Positions 30,646 to 36,860 of a stretch of DNA of 36,860 bases are shown piece after piece. The position numbers and the translations under genes were made by a program. The DNA comes from Azospirillum sp. TSH64 (GTDB taxonomy: Bacteria > Pseudomonadota > Alphaproteobacteria > Azospirillales > Azospirillaceae). The stretch covers positions 6,909,850 through 6,946,709 of the forward strand of contig NZ_LGQW01000015.1 in the NCBI RefSeq assembly GCF_003116035.1. Reading direction: 5' to 3'. The notes beneath the pieces were generated by a model. The model was not told the origin of the DNA, made no database searches, and saw nothing but the letters and a program-made list of their open reading frames with translations. Position 1 is the stretch's first letter. Every line of letters starts with the position of its first letter.

Positions 30646-32364
30646 TCAGTTGGAGGCGGGATAGAGCGGAAGCAAGGTCTGCTGGCGGCGCTGATAGCGT
30701 ACCAATTCCAGCGCGGTCAGCGGCTGCGCCCCGGCCGCCCGGCAGGCGTCCGCCACCTCGAACATCAGCGCCTGCTGGTGGAACAGGGTGGCATAGGCGT
30801 CGCCGAGTTTGAACTCCGGGTCCCACATGTGGATGGCCTCGGCCCCGGCGCCGTTCACCTCGATGATGCGGAAATCCTCGCCCACCGCCAGCCGCTCCAC
30901 CGAGGCGAAGCGCACGTCGAAGCGGCCGAAATGGAAGCCCGGCATCTGGTCGGCGATCTCGTCGAAGCGCGCGGTCAGCGTCGCGGTGACATGGCCGCAG
31001 GCATCCTTGTAGAGGCCGCCGACCCGGCTGCTGCCGACCAGCGACAGCCGCACCGTGCGCCCGGCCTCCGGCACCTCGTCCAGCCGGTCGGCCAGCGCCT
31101 CGTGGTGCAGGTCGGCCTTCCAGGAGGCGCGCGGATCGGCGGCGATCAGCTGGCGCAGGGTGGAGCGGCCGTCGCCGACCACATGCGGGTAATAGCGGAA
31201 GGTCATGGAGAAGATGCGCCCGTGCCGCTCCCCCGGCTTGCGGACGTAGAAGATGCCGGCCTCGCCGGCGTAAGCCACATGCTCCTGCAGGATCAGCTTA
31301 ACGTCGGCCGGGAAGCCGCGCAGATAGGTGCAGAGATCGGCGGCGTCGCGCACCAGCCGCACGCCGATGCCGCGCCAGCCGATGTCCGGCTTGGCGACCA
31401 GCGGGAAGGACAGGCCGGCACCGGACGCCAGCGACTCGAGCTGCGCCGGGGTCAGCGACGGGCGGTTGACCAGGGCGACGGATTTCGCCGCCCACCGGCG
31501 CGCCTCCGGCCCGATCAGGTCCATGCAGGCGATCTTCGACTCGCCGAGCAGCCCGCCCGCCTCGATCGACGGGTTGGCGGCGGTCGGCAGCGACAGGCTG
31601 CGGTAGCGGACGCCGAGCGCCAGCCACTGCGCCACCAGCGGGATGTAGAACAGCAGCGGCGGAATGCGCTCCGCCCAGCCGATGGTGGGGGCACCGGCCG
31701 GCACCACCGGCAGGCCGGGCAGGGCGATGGCGCGCGGGGTCGGGCTGCCGTGCAGCGCGTCGCGCAGGGCCTTGGGCAGCAGCGGCTCCAGCACCGCCCG
31801 GATGCGGGCGAACAGCGCGCGGACGACGGCCTGCGCCCGCTTGGTGCGCAGGACCATCAGCAGGGCGGCGCAGCCGATGCCGATCACCTGCACCTGGATC
31901 GCCGCCGCTTCGAGCGACGAGGTCATCAGGGTCAGCAGCAGCCCGACATGCACCCCGGCGGTCGCCAGCGTGATGGCGATGAAGCGCAGGAACGGCACCC
32001 GCATCACCCCGCAGGCGAAGTAGGTCGGGAACAAGACGCCGGGAACCAGCCGGCAAGTCACCAAGGTCGGCAACAGGTTCCGCTGCAAGGCTCCGCGGCA
32101 GCGTTCAAGCATAGGACCTTCGGTCCGCCGCCTAATCCAACTGATCCGCAGGGACAATAGTCCAAGGACATAAATGAACAAATCGCCGATAACAATCCCA
32201 CACAGCAGGGTGATGGCGGTCACGCCGATGCTGACGGTGCCGACGCTGACGAGGCTCGCTCCAACCGCAATTGCAACGTCTTCGTGCAGAAGCGTAAGCA
32301 AAGCAAGGCCCAGCAACAGGGGAAAACCGGCGAAAGCGGTTATTGGTTGCAATGCAGCAAACAC
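30646..32364 (-). CDS. DedA/VTT membrane domain fused to an ATP-grasp ligase domain
   Basis: A 572-residue two-part protein. Residues about 1-175 form a DedA/VTT (SNARE-associated) membrane domain: acidic E28-D29 in the first reentrant region, GD at 60-61, and CRLVPGVLFPTYFACG (104-119) with the conserved Arg and Gly-Pro-type loop. DedA proteins are lipid-carrier or phospholipid flippases. A linker and one hydrophobic stretch (about 233-250) follow. Residues about 260-545 look like an ATP-grasp ligase: PLVAKPDIGWRG with K325 for ATP, LQEHVAY with E361, then D483, E502 and N504 in FDVRF and IIEVNG as metal ligands. ATP-grasp enzymes join a carboxylate to an amine or thiol. The start is GTG 32364, with a weak ribosome binding site. 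Substrate and role are unknown. Confidence 0.78.
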   Translation of the reverse strand: MFAALQPITAFAGFPLLLGLALLTLLHEDVAIAVGASLVSVGTVSIGVTAITLLCGIVIGDLFIYVLGLLSLRISWIRRRTEGPMLERCRGALQRNLLPTLVTCRLVPGVLFPTYFACGVMRVPFLRFIAITLATAGVHVGLLLTLMTSSLEAAAIQVQVIGIGCAALLMVLRTKRAQAVVRALFARIRAVLEPLLPKALRDALHGSPTPRAIALPGLPVVPAGAPTIGWAERIPPLLFYIPLVAQWLALGVRYRSLSLPTAANPSIEAGGLLGESKIACMDLIGPEARRWAAKSVALVNRPSLTPAQLESLASGAGLSFPLVAKPDIGWRGIGVRLVRDAADLCTYLRGFPADVKLILQEHVAYAGEAGIFYVRKPGERHGRIFSMTFRYYPHVVGDGRSTLRQLIAADPRASWKADLHHEALADRLDEVPEAGRTVRLSLVGSSRVGGLYKDACGHVTATLTARFDEIADQMPGFHFGRFDVRFASVERLAVGEDFRIIEVNGAGAEAIHMWDPEFKLGDAYATLFHQQALMFEVADACRAAGAQPLTALELVRYQRRQQTLLPLYPASN

Positions 32365-32605
32365 GTGCGGTCTGTCCGTTGGGTAGGGGGCGGTTACGGT
32401 GCCGTCGGCAAAATTGCATAGGAAATGGTAAGCTTCACGTTAAAACTTTTATGGAACCGTGCGGCATAGCGACTGTTTCTTTTGAGCCATATAGAAACGG
32501 TATGGCTATGATAGAAAATATGTGTTTGCAGCTATGGCGTCGGCGCGGCAGAGTGCGTTTCAATCGATGGCCGAACCGCCATGTGACATGACCAGGAGAC
32601 GCACC
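32365..32605. promoter_or_regulatory. Divergent promoter region of the DedA-fusion and gcdH genes
   Basis: AT-richer than its surroundings. Toward gcdH: a perfect inverted repeat AGCCATA (32485-32491)/TATGGCT (32501-32507) and a -10-like TATGAT (32507-32512) with weak TTGAGC 19 bp upstream (32482-32487), so a bound regulator would cover the promoter. Toward the fusion gene: TTAACG (32438-32443 on the - strand), 17 bp, TATGCA (32415-32420), weak. All assigned by eye. Confidence 0.45.
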
Positions 32606-33784
32606 GTGCAGAGCATCCAGTGGGACGACGCCTTCCTCCTTGAAGCCCAGCTGACCGAGGATGAGAAGCTGGTGCGCGACAGCGCCCGCGCCTACTGCCA
32701 GGACCGGTTGCAGCCCCGTGTCATCTCCGCCTTCCGCGAGGAGCGGTTCGACCGCGAGATCATGACCGAGATGGGCGAGCTGGGCCTGCTGGGGCCCACC
32801 ATCCCGGAGGAGTATGGCGGGCCGGGCGTCAGCCATGTCGCCTACGGCCTGGTCGCCCGCGAGGTCGAGCGGGTGGACAGCGGCTACCGCTCCGCCATGT
32901 CGGTGCAGTCCTCGCTGGTCATGCACCCGATCTATTCCTACGGCAGCGAGGAGCAGAAGAAGAAGTGGCTGCCGCGTCTGGCCACCGGCGAGCTGATCGG
33001 CTGCTTCGGCCTGACCGAGCCGGACCACGGCTCCGATCCCGGCGGCATGAAGACCCGCGCCACCAAGGTCGACGGCGGCTATCTGCTGTCGGGCTCCAAG
33101 ATGTGGATCACCAACTCCCCCATCGCCGACCTCGCCGTCGTCTGGGCGAAGTCGGACGCCCATGACAACAAGATCAAGGGCTTCGTGGTCGAGCGCGGGA
33201 CCAAGGGCTTCTCCACCCCGAAGATCGAGGGCAAGCTGTCGCTGCGCTCGTCGGTCACCGGCGAGATCGTGCTGGACGAGGCCTTCGTCCCCGACGAGAA
33301 CCTGCTGCCCAACGTGTCGGGCCTGGGCGGTCCGTTCGGCTGCCTGAACAAGGCGCGCTACGGCATTGCCTGGGGCGTGCTGGGGGCCGCCGAGTTCTGC
33401 TGGCACGCCGCCCGCCAATACACGCTGGACCGCAAGCAGTTCGGCCGTCCGCTGGCCCAGACCCAGCTGATCCAGAAAAAGCTGGCCGACATGATGACGG
33501 AGATCACGCTGGGCCTCCAGGCCTGCCTGCGCGTCGGCCGCATGATGGACGACGGCAGCTGGTCGCCGGAAGCGATCTCGCTGATCAAGCGCAACAATTG
33601 CGGCAAGGCGCTCGACATCGCCCGCGTCGCCCGCGACATGCATGGCGGCAACGGCATCTCCGAGGAGTTCCAGGTCATCCGCCACATGGTGAACCTGGAG
33701 ACGGTGAACACCTACGAAGGCACCCACGACGTCCATGCCCTGATCCTGGGCCGGGCGCAGACGGGCCTGCAGGCGTTCTTCTGA
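32606..33784 (+). CDS. gcdH: Glutaryl-CoA dehydrogenase
   Basis: A 392-residue FAD-dependent acyl-CoA dehydrogenase that oxidises and decarboxylates glutaryl-CoA to crotonyl-CoA in lysine, tryptophan and benzoate-type catabolism. Catalytic base E371 is in NTYEGTHDVH, and R95 in SGYRSAMSVQSSL matches the glutaryl-binding Arg of human GCDH. GLTEPDHGSDPGGM and KMWITNSPIADL are the FAD/substrate loops, and ARYGIAWGVLGAAEFC is typical of GCDH rather than short-chain enzymes. The GTG at 32606 is chosen because AGGAGA lies six bases upstream; ATG 32588 would add six residues. No acyl-CoA or CoA-transferase partner gene is adjacent. Confidence 0.93.
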   Translation: MQSIQWDDAFLLEAQLTEDEKLVRDSARAYCQDRLQPRVISAFREERFDREIMTEMGELGLLGPTIPEEYGGPGVSHVAYGLVAREVERVDSGYRSAMSVQSSLVMHPIYSYGSEEQKKKWLPRLATGELIGCFGLTEPDHGSDPGGMKTRATKVDGGYLLSGSKMWITNSPIADLAVVWAKSDAHDNKIKGFVVERGTKGFSTPKIEGKLSLRSSVTGEIVLDEAFVPDENLLPNVSGLGGPFGCLNKARYGIAWGVLGAAEFCWHAARQYTLDRKQFGRPLAQTQLIQKKLADMMTEITLGLQACLRVGRMMDDGSWSPEAISLIKRNNCGKALDIARVARDMHGGNGISEEFQVIRHMVNLETVNTYEGTHDVHALILGRAQTGLQAFF

Positions 33785-33842
33785 GCGGAAAGTCCATCCC
33801 CTTTCCCGCCTCTCGTGCCAACGCATGCGTTGCCGGCGGCAT

Positions 33843-33865
33843 CGGGCGGATCGCAAGTCCGCCCG
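33843..33865 (+). terminator. Candidate gcdH terminator hairpin
   Basis: CGGGCGGA-TCGCAAG-TCCGCCCG, a perfect 8-bp stem with 7-base loop, 59 bp after the gcdH stop. No T tract follows, so it may be a factor-dependent or mRNA-protecting structure. Confidence 0.4.
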
Positions 33866-34107
33866 GTGCCGGGGAAGGGAGGGAAGCCACCGCGGTGCAG
33901 CAGATGTGCGGGGACGTTGCGGGAATCGGTGTGGTTGCGGATTCCTGGAGCAAACCCCTGTTCTCGGCCGATACCGGCTTCCTTCATCCCGAGGCGGGAA
34001 TTTTTCCATTGTACGCCGGGGCTCCATGGGACTGAGCGGGGGGACTGGTCGGGGATCTGGGTAGGGCTTGGCTGCTCCGCTGTTAAAGCTACTTCGGAAT
34101 TGGGAGG

Positions 34108-34132
34108 ATTGTCTCCTCATTAGATAGACAAT
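34108..34132. promoter_or_regulatory. Inverted repeat ATTGTCT/AGACAAT upstream of the SBP56 gene
   Basis: Perfect 7-bp arms separated by 11 bp, about 85 bp before the ATG at 34216. This is the size of a dimeric regulator site. No regulator gene is adjacent. Confidence 0.45.
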
Positions 34133-34215
34133 GATCCCCGTTTTCCTCCGCCGGTGCCTGTCGAGGCTGAGATATCCTTTCGAACTCGGCGCATGCCGGT
34201 TTGGGAGGAATTTCC

Positions 34216-35658
34216 ATGGCGACCTGGACTCCTGATCCCAGTTTCTACCCCTCGCCACGCATGGCGATGCAGGCCGCTCCGGAACGGCTGGCCTATGTGG
34301 CGATGCTGAATGTCGAAGGGGGGCCGGATGCGCTGGGGATGGTCGATGTCGATCCGTCCTCGGCCAGCTACGGCCGGCTCCTTCGGCGGGTCGACATGCC
34401 GAATGTCGGTGACGAGCTGCACCATTTCGGCTGGAACGCCTGCAGTTCCGCCCTGTGCCCCTACGCTCCGCATCCGCATGTGGAGCGGCGATACCTGATC
34501 GTGCCCGGGCTGCGGTCGTCGCGCATCCACATCCTGGACACCAAGCCCGATCCCGCCGCCCCCAGAATCGTCAAGGTCATCGAGCCGGAGGAACTCGCGG
34601 CGCGCGCCAATTATTCCCGCCCGCACACGCTGCATTGCGGACCGGAAGGCATCTATGTCAGCGCGCTTGGCAACGGGAAGGGCGATGGCGGCGGGCCGGG
34701 CGGTGTCTTCCTGATGGACCACGAAACCTTCGAGGTGCTCGGCCAGTGGGAGATCGACCGCGGTCCGCAGTTCCTGGCCTACGATGTCTGGTGGCATCTC
34801 GGCCAGGACACGCTGATCACCAGCGAATGGGGCACGCCCGACATGATCGAGGATGGGCTGAACCCCGAACTGCTGCTCGGCGCGAAATACGGCCATCAGG
34901 TCCATTTCTGGGATCTGCGCAAGCGCCGGCACCGGCAGACCATCGATCTGGGGCCGGAATACCAGCTGGCGCTGGAACTGCGGCCGGCCCACGACCCGAC
35001 CAAGGCCCATGGGTTCATGAATGCCGTGGTCAACCTGTCGGACCTGTCCTCGTCGATCTGGCTGTGGCATCGCGAGGATGACGGCAGCAGGTCTGGCCGG
35101 TGGGCCATGCGGAAGGTGATCGACATCCCGGCCGAACCGGCCGACCCGGATCTGCTGCCGCCGCTGCTCAAGGGCTTCAAGGCGGTGCCGCCGCTCGTCA
35201 CCGACATCGATCTCTCGCTGGACGACTGCTGGCTCTACGTGTCCTGCTGGGGCACGGGGGAAATGCGGCGGTACGACGTGTCAGATCCGTTCCAGCCCCG
35301 GCTGACCGGCTCGGTGCGGTTGGGCGGGATCGTCGGGCGCAGCCGCCATCCCGGCGGCGATGCCGATGGTGGCGCCCTCAACGGTGCCCTCGGCGGCGCC
35401 CTCAACGGCGGCCCGCAGATGGTCGAGGTCAGCCGCGACGGCAAGCGGGTCTACTTCACCAACTCGCTGTACCGGAGCTGGGACGACCAGTTCTACCCGG
35501 ACGGCATCAAGAGCTGGATGGTCAAGCTCGATGCCGACCCGGATGGCGGCCTGACCATCGACGAGCGGTTCTTCCTGCGCTTCGACGACGAATTCCGCGG
35601 TCACCAGATCCGGCTGGAAGGCGGCGACGCCTCTTCGGATTCCTACTGCTACCCATGA
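34216..35658 (+). CDS. Selenium-binding protein SBP56 / methanethiol oxidase family
   Basis: A 480-residue beta-propeller protein. In bacteria and humans this family includes copper-dependent methanethiol oxidases that turn CH3SH into formaldehyde, H2S and H2O2. The family blocks are DELHHFGWNACSSALCPYA (66-84, with H69-H70 and C76), RYLIVPGLRSSRI, DVWWHLGQDTLITSEWGTP, VYFTNSLYRSWDDQFYPDG and the end GGDASSDSYCYP. Human SELENBP1 has Cys where the Ala of GGDA stands. There is no signal peptide, unlike the periplasmic Hyphomicrobium enzyme, so it may be cytoplasmic. A Gly/Ala-rich insert (about 379-396) comes from a 24-bp repeat. The ATG at 34216 follows GGGAGG. The next gene starts 24 bp downstream. 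Confidence 0.88.
   Translation: MATWTPDPSFYPSPRMAMQAAPERLAYVAMLNVEGGPDALGMVDVDPSSASYGRLLRRVDMPNVGDELHHFGWNACSSALCPYAPHPHVERRYLIVPGLRSSRIHILDTKPDPAAPRIVKVIEPEELAARANYSRPHTLHCGPEGIYVSALGNGKGDGGGPGGVFLMDHETFEVLGQWEIDRGPQFLAYDVWWHLGQDTLITSEWGTPDMIEDGLNPELLLGAKYGHQVHFWDLRKRRHRQTIDLGPEYQLALELRPAHDPTKAHGFMNAVVNLSDLSSSIWLWHREDDGSRSGRWAMRKVIDIPAEPADPDLLPPLLKGFKAVPPLVTDIDLSLDDCWLYVSCWGTGEMRRYDVSDPFQPRLTGSVRLGGIVGRSRHPGGDADGGALNGALGGALNGGPQMVEVSRDGKRVYFTNSLYRSWDDQFYPDGIKSWMVKLDADPDGGLTIDERFFLRFDDEFRGHQIRLEGGDASSDSYCYP
35371..35408 (+). repeat. 24-bp-period repeat inside the SBP56 gene
   Basis: GGCGCCCTCAACGG occurs at 35371-35384 and 35395-35408. It encodes repeated GALNG within a loop that normally is shorter (RHPG then GGPQM in family members). 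The insert is in frame and probably sits at the propeller surface. Confidence 0.8.
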
Positions 35659-35682
35659 CCGCCATCCGGGGGGCACCTCTCC

Positions 35683-36351
35683 ATGGATGACCCGTGGCAA
35701 TGGCTGGCGCTGGCCGGGCTCGGCGCCTTCCATGGAGTGAACCCGGCGATGGGATGGCTCTTCGCCGTGGCTCTCGGCCTTCAGGAGGGGCGGCGGGGCG
35801 CCGTCATCAGGGCGCTGCCTCCCATCGCGCTCGGCCATGCCCTGTCGGTGCTGGTGGTGGTGGCGGGATTCGCCATCCTGCAGCTGGTCGTCACGACGGC
35901 CCCGCTGAGGCTGGTCACGCCCGCCCTCCTGATCGGTTTCGGCCTCTACCGGCTCGTGCGCGGATACCGTCACCGGCTGCGGGTCGGCATGCGCACCGGC
36001 TTTGCCGGGCTGACGCTCTGGTCCTTTCTGATGGCGTCCACCCACGGGGCCGGGCTGATGATCCTGCCCCTGCTGCTGGGCATGCTGGCGCCGGCGCAGC
36101 TGATGGCGCTGTCCCTGTGCGGACCGGGGGCGGGGATGACCGGCCCGGTCGCCGCACTGGGATCGGCTGCGGCCGGGCTGGCGGTGGTTCTGGTGCATAT
36201 GGCGGCGATGCTGGCGGTGATCGCCGTCATCGGGCTGGCGGTTTTCGAAACCGTCGGCCTCGGCATTCTGCGCCGCGGCTGGGTCAATTTCGACCTGCTG
36301 TGGGCGGGCGCCCTGATCGGCACCGGAGCGGGGTTCCTGCTGCTCGGGTGA
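35683..36351 (+). CDS. Polytopic membrane protein with intramembrane histidines (NicO/UreH-like pattern)
   Basis: A 222-residue, mostly hydrophobic protein of about six helices. The N-terminal GAFHGVNPAMGW (14-25) resembles the HxxxP-G motif of RcnA/NicO and UreH/HupE-type metal transporters. Histidines H17, H52, H121 and H172 fall in or near helices, as in metal permeases. It starts 24 bp after the SBP56 gene with GGGGGG upstream, so the two are probably one operon. A role in delivering copper or another metal to the oxidase is possible but not shown. The family is assigned from motif likeness only. It converges on the second chemoreceptor gene. Confidence 0.7.
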   Translation: MDDPWQWLALAGLGAFHGVNPAMGWLFAVALGLQEGRRGAVIRALPPIALGHALSVLVVVAGFAILQLVVTTAPLRLVTPALLIGFGLYRLVRGYRHRLRVGMRTGFAGLTLWSFLMASTHGAGLMILPLLLGMLAPAQLMALSLCGPGAGMTGPVAALGSAAAGLAVVLVHMAAMLAVIAVIGLAVFETVGLGILRRGWVNFDLLWAGALIGTGAGFLLLG

Positions 36352-36369
36352 GGTCCGTCGTCGGGGAAC

Positions 36370-36860
36370 TTATGCCGCCCTAATCTCCCCGGTCGCCTGC
36401 TGGCGCACTTCGGTCAGGAAGCGCTCCACCTCGGCGGCCAGGGCGCGGGTCTGGCCGGACAGGCCGCGGGCGGCGTCCTGCACGCCGAGCGCGGTGCTGC
36501 CGGCGCTCTCCGCCGTCCGGGCCAGGGCTGCGATGGTGGCCGACACGTCCTGGGTGCCGAGGGCTGCCATTTCCACCGCCCGCGCGATCTCCTGGGTGGC
36601 GGCGTTCTGTTCCTGCACCGACTGGGTGATGGTGCCGGAAATGCCGTCGATCTCGGTGATGGTCGAGCCGATGGCGCCGATGGCGTCGGCGGCCTCGCGA
36701 GTCACCGACTGCATGGCGTTCACCTGGGCGGCGATCTCGTCGGTGGCCTTGGCGGTCTGGTCGGCCAGCCCCTTCACCTCGGTCGCCACCACGGCGAAGC
36801 CCTTGCCGGCCTCGCCCGCCCGCGCCGCCTCGATGGTGGCGTTCAGCGCCAGCAGGTTGG
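36370..36860 (-). CDS. Methyl-accepting chemotaxis protein, C-terminal part
   Basis: The last 163 residues of a chemoreceptor cut by the right edge. It begins inside the conserved hairpin tip NLLALNATIEAARAGEAGKG and runs to a TAA at 36370-36372, ending GEIRAA. The rest is signalling coiled coil with QEQNAATQEIARAVEMAALG, a typical methylation-helix region. No CheR-binding pentapeptide (NWETF type) ends the protein. The N-terminal sensing domain is outside the window. Confidence 0.92.
   Translation of the reverse strand, partial: NLLALNATIEAARAGEAGKGFAVVATEVKGLADQTAKATDEIAAQVNAMQSVTREAADAIGAIGSTITEIDGISGTITQSVQEQNAATQEIARAVEMAALGTQDVSATIAALARTAESAGSTALGVQDAARGLSGQTRALAAEVERFLTEVRQQATGEIRAA
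36733..36860 (-). repeat. Right arm of a long inverted repeat (chemoreceptor tip)
   Basis: Reverse complement of 1620-1747 with three mismatches over 128 bp. It may extend beyond the window. Confidence 0.9.

Larger units (their letters stand above)
33785..34215. other. 431-bp non-coding leader before the SBP56 gene
   Basis: No credible gene; a 102-codon + strand frame lacks a ribosome binding site. It holds a 14-bp palindrome CAACGCATGCGTTG (33819-33832), an 8-bp hairpin CGGGCGGA/TCCGCCCG (33843-33850, 33858-33865), an inverted repeat ATTGTCT/AGACAAT (34108-34114, 34126-34132), and a short stretch before the start with riboswitch-like blocks (34153-34208). A strong ribosome binding site GGGAGG lies at 34203-34208. 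Confidence 0.6.

Noticed and set aside
33865..34000. Cobalamin riboswitch in the leader of the SBP56 gene
   Set aside because: Fragments such as GGTGCC and GGGAAGCC are present, but no B12-box sequence follows and the spacing does not fit.
33815..34123. 102-codon + strand frame in the leader of the SBP56 gene
   Set aside because: No ribosome binding site, no recognisable domain, and the codon pattern is not like the neighbours.

Overview
The window is GC-rich, tightly packed DNA of alphaproteobacterial type, most like Azospirillum or a close Rhodospirillales relative. This is inferred from codon use, the two chemoreceptors, several TonB-dependent receptors and the family make-up. No rRNA, tRNA, CRISPR array, transposase or phage gene was seen. 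The content is accessory: metal and siderophore handling, efflux, catabolic branches and envelope proteins.

Layout. 1-79: end of an unidentified gene. 425-2086: a chemoreceptor (+). 2089-7142 (-): a complete iron-complex import operon (TonB-dependent receptor, binding protein, FecCD permease, ATPase) joined by overlapping start and stop codons, with a Fur-like box upstream. 7336-7809: thioredoxin 2 (trxC). 7897-8151: a small ribbon-helix-helix protein whose AT-richer upstream region holds clustered DnaA-box-like and GATC sites. 8409-17697 (-): one long co-directional block, MdtA-like adaptor, two tandem RND pumps, ECF sigma factor, probable anti-sigma factor and a CnrX/ZraP-like periplasmic sensor. 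17942-21502 (+): a hydroxamate-type siderophore receptor, a PepSY membrane protein and a small membrane protein, divergent from the RND block across two mirror-image Fur-like boxes. 21527-23418: a Tet(X)-like flavin monooxygenase divergent from a TetR repressor across two 15-bp palindromic operators. 23498-27488: a beta-alanine degradation module (bauA-type transaminase, mmsA) with a divergent LysR regulator. 27485-32364 (-): YbiO-like MscS channel, DUF1345 protein, and an unusual fusion of a DedA/VTT membrane domain with an ATP-grasp ligase domain. 32606-33784: glutaryl-CoA dehydrogenase. 34216-36351: SBP56/methanethiol oxidase with a histidine-bearing membrane protein. 36370-36860: 3' part of a second chemoreceptor.

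How the genes fit together. The two receptor clusters form two iron-complex uptake routes that probably answer to Fur. The RND operon shares its upstream region with the second receptor, so it may export the siderophore that the receptor recovers, but this is inference. BauA and MmsA together would turn beta-alanine into malonate semialdehyde and then acetyl-CoA. The best candidates for something undescribed are the DedA-ATP-grasp fusion, the Fur-boxed RND/receptor divergon with its trailing ECF module, the methanethiol oxidase/membrane-protein pair, and the DnaA-box cluster at 8283-8398.
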